In this document: one piece after another, positions 7,102 through 15,900 of the stretch
How positions within the stretch are numbered: position 1 is the stretch's first letter
Layout of the letters: each line of letters begins with the position of its first letter
Notes under the pieces: generated by a model
Databases searched by the model: none
The model's input: only the letters and a program-made list of their open reading frames with translations
What the model was told of the DNA's origin: nothing
Assembly (NCBI GenBank): GCA_902541175.1
Contig: CACBPP010000005.1
Location: 1 to 60,685 of the forward strand
Length of the DNA: 60,685 nt
Source: an uncultured SAR86 cluster bacterium
GTDB lineage: Bacteria; Pseudomonadota; Gammaproteobacteria; Magnimaribacterales; D2472
Reading direction: 5' to 3'
Position numbers and translations under genes: made by a program

Positions 7102-9024
7102 TTAATAGTCTAAACCCGGGACTGCAACGTCGCTTACAGATAATGCTGTTTTGATTATATCATCAAGAATTTTATTAACATCATTATCAGTCATTGTTTT
7201 CATTGATGATTGAAAAATAAATCTAAATCCAATCTTAATTTCTTTTTTGTCATTATTCTTATAGAAATCGAAGACAAAACTTTCTTTTAAGTTTATGTGC
7301 TCATAATTTAGAACCTTATATTCAAGCTCTTTTAGGTTTGAGAAATTTAAAACTGAAAATGATATGTCTTTGGTTGAAGAAGGAAATTCAGAAATAGGTT
7401 CATATATTATATTTGGTCTTGATTTTGTTATAGCAGAACTATAATCAAGAATAGATTTTGGGATCTCATCTATATTTAGCTCAAGATAGACTATTTTATT
7501 TTTAATTTTTGTATCCAGGCTTTCCCTTGATATCAGTTCAAATTTAAAATTAATGTCTTTTGATATTTTCTGTAAAACACCTGCAAAATACTTCTCGTCT
7601 ATTTTTCGTGAAAAGTCTTTATAATTCTTGTCAACTCTTCCACTGGCTATAATCCCAATTTTTCTTTTAAAGTGAAAATCCTCAGTGATTTTGTCAAAGC
7701 TATAAATATCAGATATCTCAAATAACTTGATGGAATCTTTTTGTCTTCTTTCGTTATATAGAAGATTATTAAGCAAAGATTCTTTTAGCCTTCCTCTAAG
7801 ATAATTCCTATTTACATCCAAAGGATTATCAATTTTTATCAAATCATTTCCTTCATTGTTATTTACAAAAGGATTATTTATAACTTCATAAAAACCATTA
7901 TCAATTAGTAAACTTTTTATTTTTGAATCTATTTCGTCGATGTTACCTGATTTTATACTATCTATTTTGAATCTTTTTGGTTTAATGTTGTCATATCCAA
8001 TTATCCTAGCAATCTCCTCAGCTAGATCGTTGCTATTTGAAATATCATTACGATATGAAGGAATACATAACTCACTTCCATCTAAATAAAACCCTAGATT
8101 AGTAAGTTTCTCTATACAAAAATCATAGGTTAGTTTTGTTCCCAATATGCTATTAATTTTATTGACATCAATCTTAATAGACTTAATTGGTAATTCATCA
8201 TATTTTTTAGTGAAAAATTGAATATTTTTAATAGTGGAGTGTTTTTCTATTATATGAAGGAATCTTCTTAAAACATTTTCATGACAGTTATGATCAACTC
8301 CTCTCTCAAATTTATAAGCAGCCTCAGAACTAATATCATATCTTACTGCTTTTCCAGAAATAATTTCAGGATCAAAATATGCACATTCAATTAAAACTGA
8401 TCTTGTTTTATCGGAACAAGATGAAGACATATCTCCAACAATTCCAGCTAAATTGATTATATTTTCATTGCTTTTAAAAACAGAATTTCTTCCATTTAAG
8501 CTAATTTTTTTACCAAGAAGTGTATTAAAATCATATTTTGTATCAATTTCTTCAAATATAATCTTCTTTCCAATCTTATTAAAGTCATAACAATGTGTAG
8601 GTTGGCCAGTTTCATATGCTACGTAGTTCGAAATATCAGTGAAGAAATTATTTTTATTTAATTCTAGATTTTCAAAGTAGTCTTTGAGCTCGCCAGAATA
8701 TTGAGATAATTCTTCTTCAATATCAACTTTCAAAAATGATATTTTTTTACAACCAGTTACAAATTTATTCTCAAAGTCTATTTCTAATTTATTTAGTTGT
8801 TCCTGATATAGTTGTTTATCCTCATTCAAATCAAAAAAAACAGATAAGTCTCTTAGAAGACCGTTGACAGATAAGCAGTCTCCCCTATTTGGAGTAAATT
8901 CAATATCAAAGATACCATCATGCACTTCGTGCTCGTGTCCTAATTGGAATAATCTTTTTGATATATCTTCAATTGAGGGTTTACCAACTATCCTGGAAGA
9001 AAGATCTTTATAAAAAATTTTCAT
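7102..9024 (-). CDS. pheT: Phenylalanine-tRNA ligase beta subunit, lacking the tRNA-binding OB domain
   Basis: PheRS beta subunit, which charges tRNA-Phe together with PheS. It is 640 aa against about 795 in E. coli. The N-terminal 35 residues go directly into FDIEFTPNRGDCLSVNG, the segment that normally follows the EMAP-II-like OB-fold; that domain of about 110 residues is absent. The B3/B4 editing region (for example QPTHCYDF), the B5 region (INSILGTKLTYD...IPSYRNDI) and the catalytic-like core remain. The FDX-ACB anticodon-binding domain is kept at about 545-640 (EFPSSTKDISF). ATG 9024 overlaps the pheS stop (ATGA). No frameshift is evident, so this looks like genuine domain loss. Confidence 0.95.
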   Translation of the reverse strand: MKIFYKDLSSRIVGKPSIEDISKRLFQLGHEHEVHDGIFDIEFTPNRGDCLSVNGLLRDLSVFFDLNEDKQLYQEQLNKLEIDFENKFVTGCKKISFLKVDIEEELSQYSGELKDYFENLELNKNNFFTDISNYVAYETGQPTHCYDFNKIGKKIIFEEIDTKYDFNTLLGKKISLNGRNSVFKSNENIINLAGIVGDMSSSCSDKTRSVLIECAYFDPEIISGKAVRYDISSEAAYKFERGVDHNCHENVLRRFLHIIEKHSTIKNIQFFTKKYDELPIKSIKIDVNKINSILGTKLTYDFCIEKLTNLGFYLDGSELCIPSYRNDISNSNDLAEEIARIIGYDNIKPKRFKIDSIKSGNIDEIDSKIKSLLIDNGFYEVINNPFVNNNEGNDLIKIDNPLDVNRNYLRGRLKESLLNNLLYNERRQKDSIKLFEISDIYSFDKITEDFHFKRKIGIIASGRVDKNYKDFSRKIDEKYFAGVLQKISKDINFKFELISRESLDTKIKNKIVYLELNIDEIPKSILDYSSAITKSRPNIIYEPISEFPSSTKDISFSVLNFSNLKELEYKVLNYEHINLKESFVFDFYKNNDKKEIKIGFRFIFQSSMKTMTDNDVNKILDDIIKTALSVSDVAVPGLDY

Positions 9025-9746
9025 TTAAATTGGTTTAAGAAATCTAAATTTGATTTGTAGAACTCTCTAATGTCATTCACTTCATATAGAAGCATAGCTA
9101 TTCTTTCGATACCAAGACCAAAAGCTAAACCGCTATAAAGCTCATGATCTATTTTACAATTCTTAAGAACTATAGGGTTCACAATTCCACATCCAAGAAT
9201 CTCTAACCACTTGCCTTCTTTTGATAGGATATCTACTTCAGCAGAGGGCTCAGTAAAAGGAAAATATGATGGCCTAAATCTGATCTGATTGTCTTCTCCA
9301 AACAGTTCATGGACAATTTTAAATATTAAACTCTTTAAATTAGCAAAACTTATATCTTTATCAATACATATTCCTTCGATTTGATGAAACATTGGAAGAT
9401 GAGTAGCATCATCATCTTTTCTGTAAACTTTTCCTCCCGAAATTAAAGCCAAAGGCGGAGTTCTCTCTAACATACCTCTAATCTGGACTGGTGATGTATG
9501 TGTTCTTAAAACTCGAGATCTGCCCTCAACATAAAAAGTGTCATGCATTTGTCTTGCTGGATGCGACTCTTTAATATTTAACATATCAAAGTTATATTCT
9601 TCCGATTCTATTTCTGGTCCATCTATAGCTTCAAACCCAACAGATTGTAAAAAATTTATAATTCTATCTTTTGTTAAGTTTATTGGATGTCTAGAACCTT
9701 CAACTTTTATTATGTTTGGTTCATTAATGTCTTTTTTATCTGACAC
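9021..9746 (-). CDS. pheS: Phenylalanine-tRNA ligase alpha subunit, lacking the N-terminal coiled coil
   Basis: The catalytic alpha subunit of PheRS, 241 aa against 327 in E. coli. Class II motifs are intact: HPARQMHDTFYV, RTHTSPVQIR, FHQIEG, RFRPSYFPFTEPSAE and FGLGIERIAML. The first residues align with about residue 85 of the E. coli protein, so the N-terminal coiled-coil arm that grips tRNA is missing. The start is GTG (9746) without a clear ribosome-binding site. Upstream the frame has no ATG or GTG before a stop lying inside rplT, so a longer N-terminus is not hidden by mis-annotation. It pairs with the equally shortened PheT. Confidence 0.95.
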   Translation of the reverse strand: MSDKKDINEPNIIKVEGSRHPINLTKDRIINFLQSVGFEAIDGPEIESEEYNFDMLNIKESHPARQMHDTFYVEGRSRVLRTHTSPVQIRGMLERTPPLALISGGKVYRKDDDATHLPMFHQIEGICIDKDISFANLKSLIFKIVHELFGEDNQIRFRPSYFPFTEPSAEVDILSKEGKWLEILGCGIVNPIVLKNCKIDHELYSGLAFGLGIERIAMLLYEVNDIREFYKSNLDFLNQFK

Positions 9747-9759
9747 GAGAAAAGTGTTT

Positions 9760-10107
9760 TTAGCTAATTGCTGTTCTTACAATTTTTTCGAAAGCTGGAG
9801 AATCATTTATAGCCAAATCAGATAATATCTTTCTATTAAGCAATATATTCTTTTTATTCATAGCATTAAGAAGATTTGAATAGGTTACATCTAGGTTTCT
9901 TGAGCCTGCGTTAATTCTTGAAATCCATAAAGATCTGAATGAACGTTTTTTATTTTTTCTGTCTCTAAAAGCATACTGGAGCGACTTAATGTTTGATTGC
10001 TTAGCAGTTTTATATAGCCTACTTCTAGCTCCATAATGTCCTTTTGTAGCATTAAGAACTTTTTTATGTTTTGCTTTTGCTGTAACTGATTTTGTAACTC
10101 TTGGCAT
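9760..10107 (-). CDS. rplT: 50S ribosomal protein L20
   Basis: A 115-aa protein of normal length that binds 23S rRNA early in large-subunit assembly. The start MPRVTKSVTAKAKHKKVL, the KGHYGARSRLYKTAKQ segment and the basic N-terminal extension identify L20. It sits between rpmI and pheS, the usual order. In E. coli L20 represses rpmI-rplT by binding the mRNA; whether that occurs here cannot be told. Confidence 0.98.
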   Translation of the reverse strand: MPRVTKSVTAKAKHKKVLNATKGHYGARSRLYKTAKQSNIKSLQYAFRDRKNKKRSFRSLWISRINAGSRNLDVTYSNLLNAMNKKNILLNRKILSDLAINDSPAFEKIVRTAIS

Positions 10108-10113
10108 AATCTT

Positions 10114-10305
10114 TTAATTTATTAATTTTGCAGCTATCTTTAGACTTGGGCCAGCCATTACATCTAGGCCTCTATTATGTCTTTTTCTTTTTGTAGATTG
10201 TTTTGTAAGGATATGGTTTCTATTCGCGCTTCTTCTTTTAATAGAACTACCAGTCTTTTTAAAACGTTTAGCGGCTCCAGAATGTGTCTTTAATTTATAA
10301 CCCAT
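10114..10305 (-). CDS. rpmI: 50S ribosomal protein L35
   Basis: A 63-aa basic protein with the L35 features [16 protein letters not shown] and a C-terminal region with RKRHNRG. The length is normal. It lies four bases after infC and eight before rplT, so the three are surely one transcript. Confidence 0.97.
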   Translation of the reverse strand: MGYKLKTHSGAAKRFKKTGSSIKRRSANRNHILTKQSTKRKRHNRGLDVMAGPSLKIAAKLIN

Positions 10306-10309
10306 AATA

Positions 10310-10840
10310 TTACTTCCTTTTAAGAGGTGATAGAACCATAAGCAGTTGCCTTCCTTCTAAAGATGGCTCATGTTCAACCTGAGCTATATCATCTAATTCA
10401 TCTTTAATTTTATCCAATAAATTAAGACCGATATTGCTATTAAGTATCTCTCTTCCTCTAAACCGGACGCTTATTTTAGTCTTATCTCCTTCAAGAATAA
10501 AGCTTTTTATCTTTTTTAATTTTATATTATAGTCGCCTATATCAGTTGATGGTCTAAACTTTATCTCTTTAATGCTTGTCTTTCGTGCTTTTGATTTTGA
10601 AGATGTTAGATTTTTCTTTTTATCAAAAAGATACTTACCATAATCTAAGAGCTTGCAAATAACAGGGTTTGATCCGTGAGGTGAAACTTGGACGAGATCA
10701 AGTGAATTTTTCTTAGCAATTTCAAGAGCATCATCAATAACAATTACACCTTCTTTACTTCCATCAGCATTGATTAACAAAACCTCAGATGCTGTTATCT
10801 GTTCATTTATAGGATTAAAATTTTTTTTTGATGTTGCTAT
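10310..10840 (-). CDS. infC: Translation initiation factor IF-3, probable ATA start
   Basis: IF-3 controls start-codon selection and subunit dissociation on the 30S subunit. The only standard start in frame is a TTG (10780), which gives 156 aa and cuts off part of the N-domain. Reading upstream in frame gives [17 protein letters not shown], the conserved IF-3 N-terminus, with no ATG, GTG or TTG before the stop at 10850-10852. ATA at 10838-10840 has AGGA at 10848-10851, spaced seven bases, and gives 176 aa, the usual length. Rare AUU/AUA-type starts are the known basis of IF-3 autoregulation. Core motifs [20 protein letters not shown] and the C-terminal VRFRGRE are present. thrS, its usual upstream neighbour, is absent. 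Confidence 0.92.
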   Translation of the reverse strand: MATSKKNFNPINEQITASEVLLINADGSKEGVIVIDDALEIAKKNSLDLVQVSPHGSNPVICKLLDYGKYLFDKKKNLTSSKSKARKTSIKEIKFRPSTDIGDYNIKLKKIKSFILEGDKTKISVRFRGREILNSNIGLNLLDKIKDELDDIAQVEHEPSLEGRQLLMVLSPLKRK

Positions 10841-10911
10841 GAGACTTTCCTAGATATTATAAAGCAATGGAATTGCTAAGAAATTAGTTGAGATTTAAAT
10901 ATCATGAATGC

Positions 10912-10917
10912 ATTATA
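10912..10917 (-). promoter_or_regulatory. Candidate promoter -10 for the infC-rpmI-rplT-pheST-ihfA operon
   Basis: TATAAT on minus (10917-10912), about 70 bases before the infC start, within the only non-coding gap (10841-10960) between the polysaccharide genes and infC. No strong -35 is seen. The predicted leader contains a small hairpin (AGCAAT/ATTGCT, 10863-10877), which might affect translation. The support is sequence likeness and position only. Confidence 0.45.
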
Positions 10918-10949
10918 CAATAATTTTTATCTAAATATAGATTGTGAAA

Positions 10950-10972
10950 ATACAAAATAATTAATTTTGTAT
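10950..10972 (-). terminator. Weak AT-rich hairpin at the end of the polysaccharide gene run
   Basis: A perfect 9-bp inverted repeat (ATACAAAAT, 10950-10958; ATTTTGTAT, 10964-10972) around a five-base loop, overlapping the stop of the AlkP-like gene. Downstream on minus there are only a few T. Having almost no G+C, it would be a poor intrinsic terminator, but it marks the boundary before the infC promoter candidate. Confidence 0.3.
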
Positions 10973-12274
10973 ACCAAAATAATCAGTAACTGATCTAAAG
11001 ATACTTGATACATGATCGCCATCATCTAAGGAAAATTTAGAAATGTCCTTGGAAAAATAAGCATAGCCTTTGCTTTGATGTTCCCCGTTTTTAATAGCAA
11101 CAAAAGTTACTAAATCATTAAGGCATATTTTCTTATCAAGAATATTAATTTTTGTTTCCGGTTTGATTTCATTTGGATATGTCAAAACAACAAATAGATC
11201 TTTACCCCTATTGTCTATTTCTCCAAATAATTGAATTCCATCATCTAAATAAATATTTTCTAAGATTTCTTGAGAAAATTTAGCATCTTTATCTGAATCA
11301 AATGTGATTAAAAAATCTCTTGTCATTCTTGGAAAAACTTCTTTAAAGGGTATTTTAAGTTCATTAAGAAAAGTTTTGTGATCACTTAGTCGATAATAGA
11401 ACTTAAGTTCATTGAAGGGTTTTTGTGACAGACCTGTTGCTATTATGACTTCGGTATTCTTGTCATTATTAAAAAAAATATCCTGAAGAATGTGATCATA
11501 AGCATAAAGCATGTCAAGAAACGGATCTTGATCCGGTTTAAGGTACCAGTTTGGATTTTTTAAATTTTTATTAGTAACAAAGGGTGAATTATAGAAATAA
11601 TGATGTTGAATATGTGCTCCAGCATTGAGAAAAATAACAGCGAAATCAGGTTTTTTTCTTTTCATCAATGTTTTATGGAATTCATAAAGTAGTAGATCTA
11701 AAAATAAAGCTTTTTTCCAAGATTGTTTAATTGAGGAAATGGCATACATAAAAAGAGTAATTATTCTACTCGGCTTTATTAAGCTAACTATAGAAATCAA
11801 TAATTTGATTATTGTTGTTAAAGTTAACTTTGATTTAGAATTATCATTTACTGCTTGAGAAATAGCTGATGACAGCGCTCTACTAATAAAGCTTTTATCA
11901 CTGGGTGTTTGCGTCCATGGATCAGGTATAAAATAAGCTGGGTTAGATAATTTATTACTTGCATTCATTGGACTAATAGCACCAACTTTATATCCATTTT
12001 TTTCTAAAATCTCAAAAAATTGATCATCGCTAGAGTTTATAAAATCTCCAAGTCTAAAAACTTTATGTTCTTCAAATCTTTTTCCGGTGTGAACAGAAGG
12101 CCACTGAATCCATGGTTCGAGCTTATCATATTCTGACTCAGAAGAAGTTTCTTTAAATCCATCGTTAATGACTTTTTCAAAACCTGGTAATTTTATCCCA
12201 CTCTCTACATATTTTTTTACAATATCAAAATTTATTTCATTCAATTCAACTAAAATAAGTTTTTTATTCATCAT
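10961..12274 (-). CDS. Alkaline-phosphatase-superfamily protein of the polysaccharide locus
   Basis: A 437-aa protein starting ATGAATAAAA-style after a stop/start overlap with wecC (ATGA at 12274-12271); GGAG at 12282-12285 supports ATG 12274 over an upstream TTG. The N-terminal KLILVELNEINFDIVKKY, WIQWPSVHTG (possible Ser nucleophile region) and AGAHIQHHYF (possible metal ligands), plus a later LSDH, resemble the type I phosphodiesterase/AlkP core. A hydrophobic stretch lies mid-protein (IIKLLISIVSLI). Such proteins occur in capsule and O-antigen loci, possibly adding or removing phospho-substituents. The substrate is unknown and the family call is moderate. Confidence 0.6.
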   Translation of the reverse strand: MMNKKLILVELNEINFDIVKKYVESGIKLPGFEKVINDGFKETSSESEYDKLEPWIQWPSVHTGKRFEEHKVFRLGDFINSSDDQFFEILEKNGYKVGAISPMNASNKLSNPAYFIPDPWTQTPSDKSFISRALSSAISQAVNDNSKSKLTLTTIIKLLISIVSLIKPSRIITLFMYAISSIKQSWKKALFLDLLLYEFHKTLMKRKKPDFAVIFLNAGAHIQHHYFYNSPFVTNKNLKNPNWYLKPDQDPFLDMLYAYDHILQDIFFNNDKNTEVIIATGLSQKPFNELKFYYRLSDHKTFLNELKIPFKEVFPRMTRDFLITFDSDKDAKFSQEILENIYLDDGIQLFGEIDNRGKDLFVVLTYPNEIKPETKINILDKKICLNDLVTFVAIKNGEHQSKGYAYFSKDISKFSLDDGDHVSSIFRSVTDYFGIQN

Positions 12275-13497
12275 ATTTTTGCTCCACAAAAATTTAGTAT
12301 TTTTGGAGATCTCTTTAAGTTTTTGAAAACTTCAACATTGTCAAACTCTTTATGTTTAACCAAAATTAATATTAAGTCGTATTGCATTATATCTTCAAGT
12401 GAAGTTAGATTAAATTCATCATGAGAATTGATATTTGGTTCAACGCAAGCCACATCTAGGCCTTTTTGGTATAAACTTCTAACAATATCTATTGCAGGAG
12501 ATTCTCGTAAATCGTCAATATCTGGCTTAAATGAAAGACCTAAGCATGCTACTTTAGGCTCAATTTTTTTATTAATTCTAATATATTCAACTTCTTTGAG
12601 TGTTTTGTTTACAATCCATTGAGGTTTGTAATTATTTATTTCTCTAGCAGTTTTAATAATTTTTGCATTTTCAGGATCATTCGAAACTATAAACCATGGA
12701 TCTACTGCAATACAGTGACCTCCCACTCCAGCACCCGGTTGGAGAATTTCCACTCTAGGGTGGTGATTTGCTAATTCTATAAGCTCCCAAACGTCTATAT
12801 CATGTCTATCACATAATATTGATAATTCATTCGCAAAAGCAATGTTCAAGTCTCTAAAACTATTTTCAGATAATTTGCACATTTCTGCAGTTTTTGAAGA
12901 AGTTTTAATTACATCTCCTTCAATAAATTTTTTATAAAAATTTGCAGCATTTATTGATGATTTATCATTAATACCCCCAACTATTCTATCGTTTTCAATC
13001 AATTCATTGATTATCTTTCCAGGTAGAACTCTCTCTGGACAATATGCGATGGATATATCATCGGTATTTATATTTTGCTCTCTAAATGTTCTTGCTATTT
13101 CCTCTGTAGTTCCTACAGGAGAAGTAGATTCAATAATAACAATGTTGCCAGGCTCTAGCAGTGATGAAATAGATTTTGCAGCTTCTAAAACATAATCTAT
13201 ATTTGGTGTGGGGATTTGTGTATCTGATTTAAAAGGAGTTGGAACACATATCAAATATATATCTGACTTTTTTGGAACAGTTGATGCAATAAGTTTACCT
13301 TTTTCAATTGAGGATTTTACTAATTTATTTAAACCAGGCTCAATAATATGAATATCTCCTTTGTTAATTGTTTCAACAATTTCTTGATTCACATCTACTC
13401 CGTGAACCGTAAAGCCTCTGTTTGACAAAATTGCAGCAGTCGGCAGGCCTATATAACCCAAACCTAAAACACATATTTTTTCTTTATATTTAGACAT
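12271..13497 (-). CDS. wecC: UDP-N-acetyl-D-mannosamine 6-dehydrogenase
   Basis: Oxidises UDP-ManNAc to UDP-ManNAcA with two NAD+. The NAD motif VLGLGYIGLPTA is near the N-terminus. Also present are CVPTPF, the STSPVGTTEE segment and the catalytic-cysteine motif GGHCIAVDPW. The C-terminal UDP-binding domain is complete (LGLSFKPDIDDLRESP). It follows wecB, its substrate supplier. The likely start is ATG 13497, inside the last codons of wecB; an upstream TTG would add four residues. UDP-GlcNAc/GalNAc dehydrogenases are close relatives, but the wecB neighbour favours ManNAc. Confidence 0.9.
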   Translation of the reverse strand: MSKYKEKICVLGLGYIGLPTAAILSNRGFTVHGVDVNQEIVETINKGDIHIIEPGLNKLVKSSIEKGKLIASTVPKKSDIYLICVPTPFKSDTQIPTPNIDYVLEAAKSISSLLEPGNIVIIESTSPVGTTEEIARTFREQNINTDDISIAYCPERVLPGKIINELIENDRIVGGINDKSSINAANFYKKFIEGDVIKTSSKTAEMCKLSENSFRDLNIAFANELSILCDRHDIDVWELIELANHHPRVEILQPGAGVGGHCIAVDPWFIVSNDPENAKIIKTAREINNYKPQWIVNKTLKEVEYIRINKKIEPKVACLGLSFKPDIDDLRESPAIDIVRSLYQKGLDVACVEPNINSHDEFNLTSLEDIMQYDLILILVKHKEFDNVEVFKNLKRSPKILNFCGAKI

Positions 13498-14638
13498 GGG
13501 TACTAACAAGTTTTTTTTTCAACACATTAGCGATCTTTGATGAAGATTTTCCATCGCCATATGGGTTATGTGCTAAAGACATCTTTTTATATTCATTTTC
13601 ATCTAAAATGAGCTTAGAAATAGATTTTTCAATATTTGATTGGTTTGAGCCAACTAGTTTTACTGTTCCAGCTTTAACTGCTTCGGGCCGCTCTGTAACT
13701 TCTCGCATAACTAAAACTGGTTTTCCAAAACTTGGAGCTTCTTCCTGTATTCCTCCTGAATCTGTTAAAACAATGTAAGAGTTTTGAAGAAGATGAACAA
13801 AATGTTCATACTCTAAAGGGTCAATTAGAAAAATATTTCTTACGTTAGAAAGATATTTTTTAACAGGATCTTGAACATTTGGATTTAAGTGCACAGGATA
13901 TACAAAATTTATTTCTGAGAAATTATTAGCAAGATTTGTTAATGATTTGCAAATATTTATAAAACCATCTCCAAAATTTTCTCTTCTATGGCCGGTTATA
14001 AGAATATATTTACTCTTTAATAAATCAAAATTAAGTTTTTTAGAGATATCAGCTTCAATAGATTTAATATAGTTTTTACTTTTTTTAGTTATCCAAAATA
14101 ATGAATCTATAACTGTATTGCCAGTAACAAAAATATTTTTTTTGCTTACGCCTTCTTTGACAAGATTATCTTGACTAGTTTTTGTTGGAGCAAAATGGTA
14201 ATTTGCTATCTTGCTAATAATTTGTCGATTAAACTCTTCCGGATATGGTGCATGAATATCATAGGTCCTTAATCCAGCCTCAACATGACCAATTTCTATT
14301 TTTTCGTAAAATGCTGCAAGAGCTGTTGCAAAAGATGTTGTTGTATCACCATGAACTAAAACTAAATCTGGTTTGTTCTTTTTAAATAACTTCCTCATTT
14401 CTGAAAGAATTGAAGTCGTTATCTCTGATAAATCTTGGCCTGATTTCATTAGATTTAAATCAATATCTGGAATTATTCCAAAAATATCCAACACTTGATC
14501 TAACATCTCTCTGTGTTGTGCAGTCACACAAATAGTAACGTCAAAATTTTTTGAATCTCTCAAAAGTTCATGACAAACAGGCGCCATTTTTATTGCCTCA
14601 GGTCTTGTTCCAAAAACAATATATACTTTTAATGGCAA
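13490..14638 (-). CDS. wecB: UDP-N-acetylglucosamine 2-epimerase (non-hydrolysing)
   Basis: Interconverts UDP-GlcNAc and UDP-ManNAc; GT-B-like fold, 382 aa, normal length. Diagnostic segments are FGTRPEAIKMAPV, VHGDTTTSFA, HVEAGLRTYD, PYPEEFNRQ, GHRRENFG and TDSGGIQEEAP. The start is decided by a ribosome-binding site: AGGAG (14645-14649) lies six bases before TTG 14638. The ATG between them opens only a four-codon frame. It couples to wecC by overlap. With wecC it should supply UDP-ManNAcA. Confidence 0.93.
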   Translation of the reverse strand: MPLKVYIVFGTRPEAIKMAPVCHELLRDSKNFDVTICVTAQHREMLDQVLDIFGIIPDIDLNLMKSGQDLSEITTSILSEMRKLFKKNKPDLVLVHGDTTTSFATALAAFYEKIEIGHVEAGLRTYDIHAPYPEEFNRQIISKIANYHFAPTKTSQDNLVKEGVSKKNIFVTGNTVIDSLFWITKKSKNYIKSIEADISKKLNFDLLKSKYILITGHRRENFGDGFINICKSLTNLANNFSEINFVYPVHLNPNVQDPVKKYLSNVRNIFLIDPLEYEHFVHLLQNSYIVLTDSGGIQEEAPSFGKPVLVMREVTERPEAVKAGTVKLVGSNQSNIEKSISKLILDENEYKKMSLAHNPYGDGKSSSKIANVLKKKLVSTHV

Positions 14639-14644
14639 AACATA

Positions 14645-14649
14645 CTCCT
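14645..14649 (-). promoter_or_regulatory. Ribosome-binding site that fixes the wecB TTG start
   Basis: AGGAG on minus, spaced six bases from TTG 14638. It is stronger than most ribosome-binding sites in this window. The ATG one base beyond it (14642-14640) is too close and runs into a stop after four codons. Confidence 0.7.
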
Positions 14650-14705
14650 AAAAGAGATACTAATAAGGTGTAATTATATATCATCAAATATGGAATAAAC
14701 TATTT

Positions 14706-15857
14706 TTAGAGGTGATGATTAAATGAATCTTTTAGCAAATGTAGGTAATTTTTTACACTATCCTCTCTTATAAATTTATTTATAAGAATGCTTTTATTTT
14801 TCTTGGCCATCTCTGAAACAAATGTTAAATCTTTTATTATTTCATAATTTCTTTTTAACTCATTATAATCACCAACAGGAAAAATTTTTACACCATAAAA
14901 ATCTTTAAAGATTTCTTTAGCTTGGCCATCGGGAAGTCCAAGTAGCGCCTTTCTGCTAGAAGCTAAATATTCAAATATCTTTGTTGGCACAGCTGAAGAA
15001 AATTTTTTACCTATCTGTGCAAATAAAATGTCACTTTTTTCTATATGATCACTTATAAGCAAAGGTGAGATCTTTCCAATAAAATTAATATTTCTTAAAT
15101 TTCTTTTTCTTGATAAGCTATTTAAATATTTTAACCGAGCCCCGTCTCCTATTATATTGACCACAATACTGTCTCTGTAATCATCAGCAAGTTCAATTAA
15201 ACATTCTAACTCTTGAGCAATACCAACATTGCCAATATAAGTAAGATTTACTTTATTCAATTGCTTTTTTAACTCTATTTTTTTTAAAGAATTAAATGTT
15301 TCAAGAGATATTCCATTACTTATAATAATTGGTTCTACACCAGAAAGTTTTTCAACTTGTTCTTTTTCTTTACTGTTGGTAACTGAAATAATATTAGATT
15401 TTTTTATTGCATGTTTAAAAATTACTGAAAGAATTTTGCTGATAAACATATTAAAGATATTTCCAGAAAAATAATTCCAAACTGTATCGCGAATGTCTAA
15501 TGCAATAAAATATGATTTTTTACTTAATATTATTGGCATCAAAAGAAGTACAGATGGTACTGTAACTAATATTACATCAGGATTGGTTTTTTTAGCGTTA
15601 TTGAATAGTTCAAATGCATGGCTGAGTTCGTGATATGCCCTAATAAAATAATTCTTTTTATTAATTTTATTTAAGTTAATATCAATAAGCTTCAAATTAT
15701 GATATTCGGCTATGAAATTACGATCATCTGATGATGGATAAACAATGGTTACGCTATTTACATGGCTATCAAGTAAAAGTTGCTCAGCAAAAACTTTTAC
15801 CCTATTTGAAGTTGCTTTCCCATCCATGGGAAAAGAAGAAACTATAGTTACTTTCAT
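14706..15857 (-). CDS. Glycosyltransferase family 4 (WbuB-like)
   Basis: A 383-aa GT-B glycosyltransferase. The N-terminal MKVTIVSSFPMDGKATSNR matches the sugar-acceptor domain start of WbuB-like enzymes. The C-terminal half shows the GT4 donor domain (YIGNVGIAQELECLIELA, INFIGKISPLLISDHI, PTKIFEYLASSRKALLG with the E of the E-x7-E-type region). It probably adds a sugar of the repeat unit to a lipid-linked acceptor on the cytoplasmic face. It lies 67 bases upstream of wecB and after the heparinase-like gene, a set often seen together in O-antigen loci. Its exact specificity is unknown. Confidence 0.8.
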   Translation of the reverse strand: MKVTIVSSFPMDGKATSNRVKVFAEQLLLDSHVNSVTIVYPSSDDRNFIAEYHNLKLIDINLNKINKKNYFIRAYHELSHAFELFNNAKKTNPDVILVTVPSVLLLMPIILSKKSYFIALDIRDTVWNYFSGNIFNMFISKILSVIFKHAIKKSNIISVTNSKEKEQVEKLSGVEPIIISNGISLETFNSLKKIELKKQLNKVNLTYIGNVGIAQELECLIELADDYRDSIVVNIIGDGARLKYLNSLSRKRNLRNINFIGKISPLLISDHIEKSDILFAQIGKKFSSAVPTKIFEYLASSRKALLGLPDGQAKEIFKDFYGVKIFPVGDYNELKRNYEIIKDLTFVSEMAKKNKSILINKFIREDSVKNYLHLLKDSFNHHL

Positions 15858-15900
15858 GAAAATTTTGAATTGTTATCACAGCAATTGTATCATTGAAAAA

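Noticed and set aside
10310-10780. infC starting at TTG 10780
   Set aside because: It would delete conserved N-domain residues, and a ribosome-binding site exists before the upstream ATA.
10855-10861. TATAAT next to the infC ribosome-binding site as its promoter
   Set aside because: The transcript would begin at or after the ribosome-binding site; the TATAAT at 10912-10917 is better placed.
12275-12289. TTG start for the AlkP-like gene
   Set aside because: ATG 12274 has the correct ribosome-binding-site spacing and an ATGA overlap with wecC.
14639-14705. Possible small RNA or terminator in the gap upstream of wecB
   Set aside because: No stable hairpin with a T-run; the gap is AT-rich and holds only the ribosome-binding site.
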